Shown in pieces: positions 1-8,591 of a DNA stretch of 64,000 nucleotides. The stretch comes from Vibrio amylolyticus (GTDB lineage: Bacteria; Pseudomonadota; Gammaproteobacteria; Enterobacterales; Vibrionaceae), in assembly GCF_023145695.1 (NCBI RefSeq), contig NZ_JAJHVV010000015.1:39714-103713 (forward strand), given 5' to 3'. Positions within the stretch are counted from its first letter, which is position 1; every line of letters starts with the position of its first letter. The translations under genes were made by a program, and so were the position numbers. Under the pieces are notes generated by a model that ran no database searches, was not told the DNA's origin, and saw only the letters and a list, made by a program, of their open reading frames with translations.

Positions 1-46
1 TCGCTTGTTGTTGAGTCTCTTCTGAAGGAGTAACTTTATTTTTCAT
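1..46 (-). CDS. Partial N-terminus of a small protein, possibly DUF2956
   Basis: A minus-strand reading frame starts with ATG at 46-44 and runs off the left edge. Only 15 residues are visible (MKNKVTPSEETQQQA). From memory, this start resembles the DUF2956 family of small gammaproteobacterial proteins of unknown function. No clear Shine-Dalgarno sequence precedes the ATG. The gene would be divergent from the NrfG-like gene at 121. The identification rests on a very short stretch and is tentative. Confidence 0.4.
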   Translation of the reverse strand, partial: MKNKVTPSEETQQQA

Positions 47-120
47 TGGATATAGTGATGGTTGATCAAGGTTATTAATAGGGTATCACGATATAATTGA
101 TTTGGATGTCATAAAGTGTA

Positions 121-765
121 ATGAAGAGGAACAGAATGCAGACCAGTGCCGTATTATTGTTACTGCTTGTTAGTGTGTTAAGCGTGTTGATATTTTCACA
201 ATCAACATCGTTAAATAGACGAAAAGCCGCCGGTTTTGGAGTGCTTGTTTGTGTCATAACCGCTTTCTTATATTCAGTGCTCTATAAGCCTATGCCCACC
301 GAGATAACCGTTGGTGAGATGCCCAAATCCCATTCAGAGGCGATGCAGCAGATTCAAACTAAGCTTACTCAAGATCCAAATCAGCAAGGACTGTGGTTTC
401 AATTAGGTAATGGCTACTTGCGAGAAAATGACTTCCAATCAGCGTTGACCAGTTTTGATTATTCTATTCGACTTTCTGAGTCAGCTTCTGCCAATCAGCT
501 TTCAGCTAAAGCGAGTGCGTTGTATTATTTAAGTTCCCAGCGCATGACCTCAGAAGTAGAGGGGTTGTTGCAAAGAGCGCTGACATTAGATTCCACAAAT
601 ACTACGGCATTGACGCTCATTGCCAATGACCATTTACTGGGCTTTAGACATCAACAAGCGATTGATACTTGGGTTCAATTACTCGATTCTCAACAAACCG
701 ATCTTAATCGGGTCGCCATTATAGAGTCTATTAATCATGCTAAATCTTACCTGCCAAAAAACTAA
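121..765 (+). CDS. NrfG/CcmI-like TPR membrane protein, probable cytochrome c maturation factor
   Basis: The protein has 214 residues. Two hydrophobic segments (about 7-26 and 37-56) are followed by a periplasmic region with tetratricopeptide-type helices; the clearest repeat contains GLWFQLGNGYLRENDFQSAL at about 97-116. This layout and length match NrfG, the TPR subunit that helps NrfE/NrfF attach heme to NrfA, and the TPR part of CcmI. No nrfG follows nrfF in the nrf operon at 16.3-21.6 kb, so this gene could supply that role from 15 kb away. It could equally be a general TPR or CcmI paralogue. No strong ribosome binding site is seen before ATG 121; an in-frame ATG at 136 is an alternative start. 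Confidence 0.6.
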   Translation: MKRNRMQTSAVLLLLLVSVLSVLIFSQSTSLNRRKAAGFGVLVCVITAFLYSVLYKPMPTEITVGEMPKSHSEAMQQIQTKLTQDPNQQGLWFQLGNGYLRENDFQSALTSFDYSIRLSESASANQLSAKASALYYLSSQRMTSEVEGLLQRALTLDSTNTTALTLIANDHLLGFRHQQAIDTWVQLLDSQQTDLNRVAIIESINHAKSYLPKN

Positions 766-784
766 ACACTATGCGGATTGATTG

Positions 785-2536
785 TTAACGGTCTAAAAGT
801 AGAAAAAACTCAATCGCCGATAACAGAACAAAGAAAATAGCGGCCCCTTTCCAGAATAGTGTTGGGTTTCGTTTGATCAGCGGTTGTAATTGTGCAGCTT
901 TAAGCAGTTTTGGGTTCGGTGTGTAAAGGTCATGAACGAACTCACTTAATACTTGATAACGGTGGCTTGGTGATGGGTGACACGCTTTTTGAAGACTCAG
1001 ATCAAACCAAATTGGAATCTCCTGTCTATGAGTACGAAGCGTTTGATATCGCCAGTCGTGATGTCGAGCTGACTGAACCGTTTGCCCATTAATCGCCTTG
1101 TATGGACGCTTTCCACAGAGCATCTCATAGCCAATAACAGCGATTGAAAAGAGATCACTAGATAGAGAACTGGTGCCATTTTCAATATATTCGGTCGCTG
1201 CATAGTTCACGTCGCCAAGGGGAATCGATTCTTTCGCGGTTGTCGAGCCATCCTCTAAACTACTGACTTTTATTGAACCGAAGTCGATAAGCTTGATGTT
1301 CCCGTCATTGAGAATCATGATGTTTTCAGGTTTTAGATCACGGTGAACCATTTCAGCGCGCTGTAGTACGCGAATCGCTTTGATCATCTCGCTCACAAGC
1401 GCTCTTACCGTGTCTATTGACGGCGCAGGGTTATCGTACATCCACTGGCGAAGTGTTATTCCATCAATATGTTCACACAGCTGATAGCAGAACTTTGAAT
1501 GAATAGGGGTTGGGAAGACTTGCATGATCCGCTCATTGTTAAGCTGGCAGCCTACCCAATACTCATTGGCAAATTGAGACAAAACATCGTGGTCATCCAC
1601 ATAGTTAAGTGATGGTGCTTTAAGTACAAAAGTCTGATAGGTCTTTTCATCATGAACGAGATACACATGGCTTCTAGGCCCTGAATAGAGAACGCGATCA
1701 ACGATAAAGTTATCAATCTTATTATTAACCCTCATTGCTGGTGGAATGGCTTTTTTGAGCAATAGTTTTTGATGTTCAAACAAGGATTGTTCAGGAAGCT
1801 GTTTTATATCGATGATTAAACAGCTCAAGTTATCATGGCTGCTATTGGCCAGTGCTTGCTGACAGAAGTCGTTGCTGATTGCTTCGCGTGAAGACAGTTT
1901 GCTTTGAGCAAGTTGGTGAAACTCTGATTGAGATAAGAAGTCGTGTACACCATCTGTGGTCAGCAGAAATCGGTCGTTGACTTGAAGCGTGACGGTCTGA
2001 TAATCAACCTCGAGTTGGTTGTCTATTCCCAATGCTCGAGTGAGATAGGAACCTTTACCAAAGTTGGTTCGCTGATGATCTCGAGTGAGCATACGTAATT
2101 TTCCATCGCGTAATCGATAGATGCGACTGTCGCCAATATGAAATAGGTGAGCGGTATTCGACTTGAAAACGATGGTGCTCAGCGTTGTGACAAGGCCATT
2201 ATGGTTAAGGCTTTGTTTTTGACCTTGAGAAAAGAGCCATGAGTTAAGCGCTGATACTATTTTACTCGCAGAGTGCTTAACACTCCAAGTATCTGGCGTG
2301 GCGTAATAGTCTGTGATGAACTGCATTGTAGCAGTATGGCTGGCTTTCTGCCCTTGTTCACTGCAACTCACGCCATCCGCGATGCATGCCACTATGCCTT
2401 TGTGTTCTAGCTCGGAAGGTAGCGTCGGGCTTTTGACCAGAAACGCGTCTTGATTTTCATCGCGCAACCCCGTTAAAGAAGTCCCACCAAATTCAACGCA
2501 GAGTGAAGCCTTAGTTTTAATGTTATTTATGCCCAT
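785..2536 (-). CDS. Membrane-anchored PP2C phosphatase / Ser-Thr protein kinase fusion
   Basis: With the start at ATG 2536 the protein has 583 residues. The N-terminal PP2C domain (about 12-242) carries RDENQDAF, ADGV, HIGDSR, TTDGVHD and HDNLS, the metal-binding aspartate motifs. The kinase domain (about 275-530) has the ATP-site lysine in FVLKAP (about 306), the catalytic loop HRDLKPEN (about 398) and DFGS (about 418). One membrane segment (about 562-580) ends the protein, leaving both catalytic domains cytoplasmic. An in-frame start at 2635 would add 33 residues, but GLRDENQD normally lies near the N-terminus of this family and GGA precedes 2536. The gene lies 170 bp downstream of the nitrate transporter in the same direction. 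Similar kinases beside nirBD and nas genes are known in Pseudomonas. The substrate is unknown. Confidence 0.88.
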   Translation of the reverse strand: MGINNIKTKASLCVEFGGTSLTGLRDENQDAFLVKSPTLPSELEHKGIVACIADGVSCSEQGQKASHTATMQFITDYYATPDTWSVKHSASKIVSALNSWLFSQGQKQSLNHNGLVTTLSTIVFKSNTAHLFHIGDSRIYRLRDGKLRMLTRDHQRTNFGKGSYLTRALGIDNQLEVDYQTVTLQVNDRFLLTTDGVHDFLSQSEFHQLAQSKLSSREAISNDFCQQALANSSHDNLSCLIIDIKQLPEQSLFEHQKLLLKKAIPPAMRVNNKIDNFIVDRVLYSGPRSHVYLVHDEKTYQTFVLKAPSLNYVDDHDVLSQFANEYWVGCQLNNERIMQVFPTPIHSKFCYQLCEHIDGITLRQWMYDNPAPSIDTVRALVSEMIKAIRVLQRAEMVHRDLKPENIMILNDGNIKLIDFGSIKVSSLEDGSTTAKESIPLGDVNYAATEYIENGTSSLSSDLFSIAVIGYEMLCGKRPYKAINGQTVQSARHHDWRYQTLRTHRQEIPIWFDLSLQKACHPSPSHRYQVLSEFVHDLYTPNPKLLKAAQLQPLIKRNPTLFWKGAAIFFVLLSAIEFFLLLDR

Positions 2537-2706
2537 CACGTGTCCAATAGTTATCGATTTATGTTCAGAACAAAAGCCCTGCTGGAGCAGAGCTTCTGAA
2601 CGATACTGGGATTCTGCATTATTGAGACAGTGCACCTAGTGGTGTGCAAGTACTCAGTGCACTAATAATGCAGAGCAACCAATATCTCCCGATTCAGTGA
2701 TTAAGA

Positions 2707-4176
2707 TTAATGCGATACGTCAATCATAGTGACACTTCCATCATCATTCACTTCAGCAATTTGCCCGTTTGGTTCTTCCATTAAGATAAGTGTTGCGAAA
2801 CCGAGAACGGCGGTTCCTGCTATGACATAGAAGAAGGTGCTGTAGTCAACAAATGACAGAACGGTCAGATAAACGACGGCCCCAACGTTGCCGTACGCTC
2901 CTGTCATCCCAGCGATTTGCCCTGTCATTCGACGTTTGATCAATGGAACCGTCGCAAATACGGCACCTTCGCCCGCTTGAACAAAGAACGAACAGGCCAT
3001 CGCCGCAGCAACCGCTAGCCATAGAGGCCAATGGCTGCCTACTTGCCCCATTAAGAAATAGCCTACCGCTAAGCCAGCAGTAAGAATAAGTAGGGTTGAT
3101 TTACGACCAAACTTGTCTGATAACCAACCTCCACCAGGGCGAGACATCAGATTCATGAACGCATAAGCCGATGCCACCATGCCCGCCATAACAGGGGTTA
3201 ACTCAAAGGTTTCAGAGAAGAATAGAGGCAGCATAGAGACAACGGCAAGCTCGGAACCAAAGGTAGCGAAGTATAAAATATTCAATACAGCAACTTGCTT
3301 AAATTTGTATTGGTGAACTTCAGGAACAGGTTCAGCAAAGATATTTTTGTTTACCTTCCATACCTGACTGATTTCGTAAGCGTACAAGGCGACGAGTGAT
3401 AAGTAGATGCAGGTGACGGTGAAGTCTGACAACATTCCAATGCCCGCAGGCGAGAGCTTCCAGCCTAGTAAGGCAAGCGCGCCATACATAGGTATCTTCA
3501 TGATAAGCAGAAAGAAGAAGTCCCCTTTGCTAGTGACTTCCATGGCAGTGAGATGCTTTGGTTTAAAGTAGGTAGCGCCTTTAGGGGTATCTTCAACGTT
3601 GAAGTAGAAGATGGCCGAGAATACTAAGCTCATTGCACCGGTAATAGCGACAGCGTAGCGCCAACCGTCTTCTCCACCGAAAACCAATGCTAGAGTAGGA
3701 AGCGTAAAGGCGGCAGCGGCGGAGCCGAAGTTACCCCAACCGCCATAAATGCCTTCTGCCGTCCCAAGTTGATCATGGGGAAACCATTCTGAGACTAAGC
3801 GGATGCCAATAACAAAACCTGCACCAATGAAGCCCAAGAGAAAGCGAGCAATGGCGGCTTGAAGAAAAGAGTCTGACAACGCAAACATAAAACAGGGGAT
3901 TGAGCAGACCGCAAGCAGTGCAGAGTAAACTAATCTAGGGCCATATTTATCGGTAAGCATACCGATAACTACCCTTGCTGGTATGGTTAACGCGACGTTG
4001 AGTATCAGTAGAGTTTTAATCTCTTCAGTGGTTAATCCCAACGTTTCTTTTACCATTGAGAGTAAAGGAGCAAAGTTAAACCACACGACAAACGTGATGA
4101 AAAATGCCATCCAACTGAGGTGTAATACTTTCATTTTTCCTTTAAATGAAAATATCGAAAAGGCTGTACTATCCAT
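2707..4176 (-). CDS. narK: Nitrate/nitrite transporter, MFS NarK family (NNP)
   Basis: The 489-residue polytopic protein has about 12 hydrophobic segments and belongs to the nitrate-nitrite porter branch of the major facilitator superfamily. It shows the MFS loop motif GMLTDKYGPR (about 72-81) and its counterpart GGWLSDKFGRK in the second half, plus the glycine-rich nitrate signature segments YGGWGNFGSAAAAF and AYGNVGAVVYLTV. Its place in the cobA-nirB-nirD operon suggests nitrate uptake, or nitrite uptake, for assimilation. An AAGGA sequence precedes the ATG at 4176. A 163-bp gap with overlapping hairpins separates it from nirD. The direction of transport and the exact substrate cannot be read from the sequence. 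Confidence 0.9.
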   Translation of the reverse strand: MDSTAFSIFSFKGKMKVLHLSWMAFFITFVVWFNFAPLLSMVKETLGLTTEEIKTLLILNVALTIPARVVIGMLTDKYGPRLVYSALLAVCSIPCFMFALSDSFLQAAIARFLLGFIGAGFVIGIRLVSEWFPHDQLGTAEGIYGGWGNFGSAAAAFTLPTLALVFGGEDGWRYAVAITGAMSLVFSAIFYFNVEDTPKGATYFKPKHLTAMEVTSKGDFFFLLIMKIPMYGALALLGWKLSPAGIGMLSDFTVTCIYLSLVALYAYEISQVWKVNKNIFAEPVPEVHQYKFKQVAVLNILYFATFGSELAVVSMLPLFFSETFELTPVMAGMVASAYAFMNLMSRPGGGWLSDKFGRKSTLLILTAGLAVGYFLMGQVGSHWPLWLAVAAAMACSFFVQAGEGAVFATVPLIKRRMTGQIAGMTGAYGNVGAVVYLTVLSFVDYSTFFYVIAGTAVLGFATLILMEEPNGQIAEVNDDGSVTMIDVSH

Positions 4177-4289
4177 AGTAAGTGATCCTTATGTTTAAAT
4201 GTTTCGGAAATAGAAAGCCCTGAGCAGAGCAAAGTGCTTCTCTATCTAAAAATTAATCTATTCAACAATCTAAAGTACAATCATGATAA

Positions 4290-4325
4290 AGCCGTACATA
4301 GACGGCTCTGGTTGCTAAAGCCGTC
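4290..4325 (-). promoter_or_regulatory. Overlapping alternative hairpins between nirD and the nitrate transporter
   Basis: In plus-strand coordinates, AGCCGT (4290-4295), ACGGCT (4302-4307) and AGCCGT (4319-4324) follow each other. The middle element can pair with either flank, giving two mutually exclusive stems in the nirD-narK transcript. There is no clean T-run, so this may be a processing or attenuation element rather than a simple terminator. Function is inferred only from the base pairing. Confidence 0.35.
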
Positions 4326-4339
4326 AATGAAAAAATCGG

Positions 4340-4684
4340 CTATGCGGCGATTTTGTCGGGCAGCTGAACTTGAATCGCATTGTCACTAAGTCGCACAGGG
4401 TAGGTGGTTAATTGAACCTGAGGTTCTTCAAGGCAAACGCCTGTTTCCAAGTGAAAATGTTGTTTATATAGGGGAGACGCCACGCACGGTTGGTCGTCTA
4501 GTGAGCCAATGATCCCTCTAGAAATGACATTCACACCACTGAAGGGGTCAAGATTTGAAAGCGCATAAAGTTTACTGCTGCGACCACAATAGAAAATCGC
4601 GACTTGTTGCTCTTCAATCTTGGCGCAGATGCCCATGTTTGGGACTAAATCCTCGGTCGAACAAACGGTTATCCAATCTTTCAT
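4340..4684 (-). CDS. nirD: Nitrite reductase [NAD(P)H] small subunit NirD
   Basis: This 114-residue protein has the Rieske-like fold of NirD, the small subunit of the cytoplasmic siroheme nitrite reductase NirBD. Visible family features include the start DWITVCSTEDLVPNMG, GRSSKLYALSNLDPFSG, and SPLYKQHFHLETGVCLEEP. The Rieske C-x-H and C-x2-H pairs are absent, as is usual for NirD, so it holds no iron-sulfur cluster. AGGAGAA precedes the ATG at a good distance. It lies 39 bp after nirB on the same strand, as expected for subunits made together. Confidence 0.95.
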   Translation of the reverse strand: MKDWITVCSTEDLVPNMGICAKIEEQQVAIFYCGRSSKLYALSNLDPFSGVNVISRGIIGSLDDQPCVASPLYKQHFHLETGVCLEEPQVQLTTYPVRLSDNAIQVQLPDKIAA

Positions 4685-4723
4685 TGTATTTCTCCTAATT
4701 CATGTTTCCTAAAGTTCAGTTCA

Positions 4724-7303
4724 TTACACTTCAACGACGTCGATTTCTTTGCCAAAGTCATGCTTAGTTGTTGTTGATGTCGACGTTGAGAGCGGGAAGC
4801 GCTGCTCGCGTATTGTGGTGAACGTTAGGTTTTGATCGGTTTGCTCACTGTTGACGAAGTGCTTAAAGCGTTTGAGTTTTTGAGGGTTCTCAATGGTGGT
4901 TTTCCACTCGCACTGGTACTTGGAGATATTAAGCGCGATGGCTTGCTCAAGTTCAGCCGCTAAACCCAGTTTATCTTCGATAACGACTTGCTTGAGGTAT
5001 TCGATACCACCTTCAAGGTTCTCTAGCCATACTGATGTACGTTGTAGACGATCTGCGGTACGAATGTAGAACATCAAGACGCGATCAATGTATTTCACTA
5101 ATGTTTCGGTATCGAGGTCACTGGCAAAAAGATCCGCATGGCGTGGTCTCATTCCACCATTACCACAGACATACAAATTCCAACCCTTGTCAGTGGCAAT
5201 GATACCAATATCTTTGGATTGAGCTTCGGCACACTCACGGGTACAACCAGAGACGGCAAATTTGAGTTTGTGGGGAGAACGTAATCCTTTGTAGCGATTC
5301 TCTATATCAATGGCAAAGCCGACACTGTCACCAACCCCGTAGCGACACCAAGTACTACCGACACACGATTTTACTGTTCGAACCGATTTACCGTAAGCGT
5401 GTCCCGTTTCAAAACCGGCATCGATAAGTTCTTTCCAAATGTCAGGAAGTTCATTGAGCTGCGCACCAAAGAGATCGACACGCTGTCCCCCTGTGATTTT
5501 GGTGTAGAGATTGTATTTCTTCGCGACTTCACCTAAAACGATGAGACGATCGGGGGTGATTTCACCGCCAGCAATACGTGGTACGACGGAATACGTACCG
5601 TCTTTTTGCATATTGCCAAGGTACACATCGTTGGTATCTTGCAGTTCGATGTGCTCATCTTCGAGAATGTAATCATTCCAGTATGAGGCGAGTATCGAGC
5701 CGACAGCTGGCTTACAAATAGTACAACCTAGGCCTTTACCGTGAGAATCTAAAAGCTCGTCAAACGTTTGGATTTTGTTGACGCGAACAATGTCGCTTAA
5801 CTCTTGACGAGAGTAGGCGAAGTGTTCACAGATATCGTTGTTGACTTCAACACCTAAGCTGCTGAGCTCACTATCGAGAACTTGTTTTGCAAGCGCGCTA
5901 CAGCCGCCACAACCTGTTGATGCGTTGGTGGTTTCTTTTAGTGCTGACATTGTGGTGCAACCTGACGCAACCGCTTGTTTGATATCGCCTTTGGTGACGT
6001 CAAAACAAGAACAGATCATCGCCGTGTCAGGAAGTGCATCAACCCCTAGCGCAGAAGATTCGTCTTGAGCAACGTTTGGTAGAATCAGCACAGATGGGTT
6101 TTCAGGCAGTGGCATGTCGTTTTGCATCATCTGCAATAGGGTGCCGTACGCGTCTGCATCTCCAACTAAAACAGCGCCCACTATTTTCTGACCATCTTGA
6201 GAGATAATCAGACGTTTGTAGACCTGTTCGATCTCATCGCTATACGTGTACGACTGAGCACCTGGAGTTCGGTCATGGACTTCACCAATACTCGCGACAT
6301 CAACGCCAAGTAATTTGAGTTTGGTGCTCATGTCTGCGCCAGTAAACTCAAGATCGTTCGTTTCGTTTGAAGATGGGAAGTCAGCTTGGATGTGACTAGC
6401 GGCTACCTTTGCCATTTGGTACCCCGGAGCAACCAAACCGTAGATTTTTTGGTCCCAAAGTGCACATTCACCGATTGCGTACACATCAGGGAGGTTCGTT
6501 TGACAGTGATTGTTGATAACAATGCCGCCACGTTCTCCCAGTTCAATAGCGGTATCGCGGGCTAATTCATCTTGCGGTCGAATACCGGCTGAAAAAACGA
6601 TCATGTCGGTTTCAATGTGGCTACCGTCGGCAAAGTTCATGCGGTAACGAGAGGTTTCGCCTTCAATGATCTCAGTGGTTGCTTTTTCGGTATGAACGGT
6701 TACGCCAAGATCTTCAATTTTACGTTTAAGTAGCTCACCTCCCCCTGCATCAAGCTGAACCGCCATTAAGCGCGGAGCAAATTCAACAACATGGGTTTCA
6801 ATATCTAGGTTCTTTAACGCATTAGCTGCCTCTAAACCTAGCAGGCCCCCCCCAATCACAACCCCACTTTTGCTTTGCTTGCTCGATAGTTCAATCGCAT
6901 CAAGATCATCAAGAGTACGATACACATGACAATGTTCTTGGTCGTTGCCCGGAATAGGTGGAACAAAAGGGAATGAGCCGGTAGCAAGAACCAGTTTGTC
7001 GTAAGCTTCTATACGACCATTTGCGGTAGTGACTTGATGATTATCAGTATCGAGAGAAGTGACTTTTTCATTCACGACGTAGCTGACACCATTTTCTTGG
7101 TAATAGGCTTCACTTGTCATTGCCAGATCTTCGGCACTTTTCCCATCGAAGTAAGAGGTTAATTGCACCCTGTCATAGGCGAGGTACTTCTCTTCACTAA
7201 AGGTGATGATCTCAGCGTCATCACCTGATGATTTAATGAGTGTGTCGATAAACTTGTGACCCACCATGCCATTACCCACGACCACAATCCTTTGCTTGCT
7301 CAT
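4724..7303 (-). CDS. nirB: Nitrite reductase [NAD(P)H] large subunit NirB
   Basis: NirB (859 residues) reduces nitrite to ammonium in the cytoplasm with NAD(P)H. The N-terminal half is an FAD/NAD oxidoreductase (GNGMVGHKF near residue 8 and GGGLLGLEAANAL near 150). A BFD-type [2Fe-2S] region follows with ICSCFDV, GCGGC and CTICKP. The C-terminal sulfite/nitrite reductase half carries the siroheme-[4Fe-4S] cysteines in SCVGSTWCRYG and SGCTRECAEAQ. A GTG start at 7312 is possible, but AGGAAG abuts it and is well spaced for ATG 7303, so I chose 7303. The gene sits between cobA, which supplies the siroheme precursor, and nirD. Confidence 0.96.
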   Translation of the reverse strand: MSKQRIVVVGNGMVGHKFIDTLIKSSGDDAEIITFSEEKYLAYDRVQLTSYFDGKSAEDLAMTSEAYYQENGVSYVVNEKVTSLDTDNHQVTTANGRIEAYDKLVLATGSFPFVPPIPGNDQEHCHVYRTLDDLDAIELSSKQSKSGVVIGGGLLGLEAANALKNLDIETHVVEFAPRLMAVQLDAGGGELLKRKIEDLGVTVHTEKATTEIIEGETSRYRMNFADGSHIETDMIVFSAGIRPQDELARDTAIELGERGGIVINNHCQTNLPDVYAIGECALWDQKIYGLVAPGYQMAKVAASHIQADFPSSNETNDLEFTGADMSTKLKLLGVDVASIGEVHDRTPGAQSYTYSDEIEQVYKRLIISQDGQKIVGAVLVGDADAYGTLLQMMQNDMPLPENPSVLILPNVAQDESSALGVDALPDTAMICSCFDVTKGDIKQAVASGCTTMSALKETTNASTGCGGCSALAKQVLDSELSSLGVEVNNDICEHFAYSRQELSDIVRVNKIQTFDELLDSHGKGLGCTICKPAVGSILASYWNDYILEDEHIELQDTNDVYLGNMQKDGTYSVVPRIAGGEITPDRLIVLGEVAKKYNLYTKITGGQRVDLFGAQLNELPDIWKELIDAGFETGHAYGKSVRTVKSCVGSTWCRYGVGDSVGFAIDIENRYKGLRSPHKLKFAVSGCTRECAEAQSKDIGIIATDKGWNLYVCGNGGMRPRHADLFASDLDTETLVKYIDRVLMFYIRTADRLQRTSVWLENLEGGIEYLKQVVIEDKLGLAAELEQAIALNISKYQCEWKTTIENPQKLKRFKHFVNSEQTDQNLTFTTIREQRFPLSTSTSTTTKHDFGKEIDVVEV

Positions 7304-7355
7304 TATGTTCACTTCCTATGTAAATTTGTAATTAGAATCTGATTTATCTGGCAAC

Positions 7356-8174
7356 TTATGCCGAGAGTCTTAATAGCGGGTTACTTTCTTGTTGCGCGCT
7401 ATTAAGTGTGTGTTTCGTGCGTTGTTCTAGCCACTGCATCTGCTCTGAAACAGCAACAACTTGTCCGATAACAATCAGCGCAGGAGATTGAATATCGTGC
7501 TGCACTTTCAGTTCGGTCAGTTGTGTCAGCTTGCCAATAATCGTTCGGTGCTCTTGAGTACAACCTTTCTCTATAAACGCGATAGGTGTCTCTGCCTTCA
7601 TACCTGCGGCTAAAAGCTTCTGACAAATCATGTCGGTTTTACTTAAACCCATGTAGATAACCAGAGTTTGATTTAGAGAAGCGAGTGCCTCCCACTTGAT
7701 GCCAAGCTCTTTGTCTGCGTGTGCGGTGATAAATGTGCAGCCTTGCGAAATACCACGATGCGTTAATGGAATTTGAGAATAAGTAGAGCAGCCAGATGCT
7801 GCAGTAATGCCGGGAACCACATCGACACGAATGCCATTTTGAGCCAAAAACAGCATCTCTTCACTACCACGACCAAACACAAAAGCGTCGCCTCCTTTTA
7901 CTCGGCAGATGTTTTTTCCTTGCGTTGCGAGTTGAACCATCAGTTGGTTTATTTCATTTTGAGTTCTGCTATGGCGGCCTTTCTTCTTGCCAACGTAAAT
8001 GTGTTCTGCATGGGTTGGGAAAGTTGTGCGGATCTCTTTGCTGACTAAATTATCAAAAACAATCACTTCAGCGTGTTCGATGGCCTTAGCTGCTTTTATG
8101 GTTAATAACTCAGGATCGCCTGGTCCTGCGCTTACTAAGGTGACAACTCCGTATTGGCTAAGCTCTGTGTTCAT
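7356..8174 (-). CDS. cobA: Uroporphyrinogen-III C-methyltransferase (SUMT)
   Basis: The 272-residue enzyme methylates uroporphyrinogen III at C2 and C7 with S-adenosylmethionine to give precorrin-2, the entry to siroheme. Family motifs are VSAGPGDPELLTIKAAKAI near the N-terminus, VVPGITAASGCSTYSQIPLTHRG, and the SAM-loop region VKGGDAFVFGRG. It is a single-domain SUMT, not the CysG fusion that also oxidises and chelates iron. As the first gene of the nirBD operon it likely ensures siroheme for NirB. GGAG lies 8 nt before the ATG, and a sigma-54 promoter lies about 55 bp upstream. Confidence 0.95.
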   Translation of the reverse strand: MNTELSQYGVVTLVSAGPGDPELLTIKAAKAIEHAEVIVFDNLVSKEIRTTFPTHAEHIYVGKKKGRHSRTQNEINQLMVQLATQGKNICRVKGGDAFVFGRGSEEMLFLAQNGIRVDVVPGITAASGCSTYSQIPLTHRGISQGCTFITAHADKELGIKWEALASLNQTLVIYMGLSKTDMICQKLLAAGMKAETPIAFIEKGCTQEHRTIIGKLTQLTELKVQHDIQSPALIVIGQVVAVSEQMQWLEQRTKHTLNSAQQESNPLLRLSA

Positions 8175-8229
8175 TGCGTTACTCCGTTAACGGCAAAACT
8201 GCTGAGTTAATATTGATTCTTTGGAGTAG

Positions 8230-8245
8230 AGCAAAGAGAGTGCCA
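8230..8245 (-). promoter_or_regulatory. Sigma-54 promoter of the cobA-nirBD operon
   Basis: Read on the minus strand the sequence is TGGCACTCTCTTTGCT, which matches the -24/-12 consensus TGGCAC-N5-TTGCT with the required 10 bases between GG and GC. Transcription would begin near 8219, giving a leader of about 45 nt to the cobA ATG at 8174. Sigma-54 promoters need an enhancer-binding activator; NtrC is the expected one for nitrate assimilation. Confidence 0.8.
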
Positions 8246-8374
8246 AACAAAATGTAATTGAGAGGTTTTATTTTTTTATTCTTATATTTCAGCCTCTTAC
8301 GTTGTGTTTTTCGAGTGGTGAGTTATCAGCGAGGCTTTGTGATTAGCTATAAAATTGCGACTTATTGGGCGTTT

Positions 8375-8403
8375 TTGGTGCAACAGGTTGTAACTTGGTG
8401 CAA
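8375..8403. promoter_or_regulatory. TTGGTGCAA direct repeat pair, possible NtrC enhancer
   Basis: Two perfect 9-bp copies of TTGGTGCAA start at 8375 and 8395, exactly 20 bp (about two helical turns) apart. TGGTGCA is one half of the NtrC dyad, and the sites lie about 130-185 bp upstream of both flanking sigma-54 start points, a normal enhancer distance. The other dyad halves are poor, so the NtrC assignment is inference. Confidence 0.5.
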
Positions 8404-8528
8404 ATATGGACTCTAAGTTATTGAATTATATACCCATTTAGGGTTAGTTGGTTTTTTGTTTTGTTTTAACTTATTGATGTTTAAGGAAGTATTGTTGACT
8501 GATTTTGATGTGCTTGATTTGGTTCGCT

Positions 8529-8544
8529 TGGCGTAAATGTTGCA
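8529..8544 (+). promoter_or_regulatory. Sigma-54 promoter of nasA
   Basis: TGGCGTAAATGTTGCA has GG and GC separated by 10 bases, as sigma-54 requires. The start of transcription would be near 8555, leaving a 37-nt leader before the nasA ATG at 8592. This supports 8592 over the open-frame start at 8505, which would lie upstream of the promoter. Confidence 0.72.
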
Positions 8545-8591
8545 GATTAAGAGGTAGGGAAAGAATAAGGCTCAATGCGGATGAGGCAAAA

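Larger units (their letters stand above)
8175..8591. other. Divergent control region between cobA and nasA
   Basis: This 417-bp region has no convincing gene. It holds two outward-facing sigma-54 promoters (8230-8245 minus, 8529-8544 plus) and two TTGGTGCAA direct repeats between them. An AT-rich stretch of T-runs lies around 8265-8285. An open frame that would extend nasA up to 8505 crosses the plus-strand promoter and is not used here. Confidence 0.7.

Noticed and set aside
2537..2635. Longer N-terminus of the PP2C-kinase protein
   Set aside because: The start at 2635 has no binding site and places GLRDENQD unusually far from the N-terminus; GGA precedes the start at 2536.
8505..8591. Upstream extension of nasA
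   Set aside because: It contains the sigma-54 promoter at 8529-8544 and lacks family-like residues; the binding site GAGG belongs to 8592.
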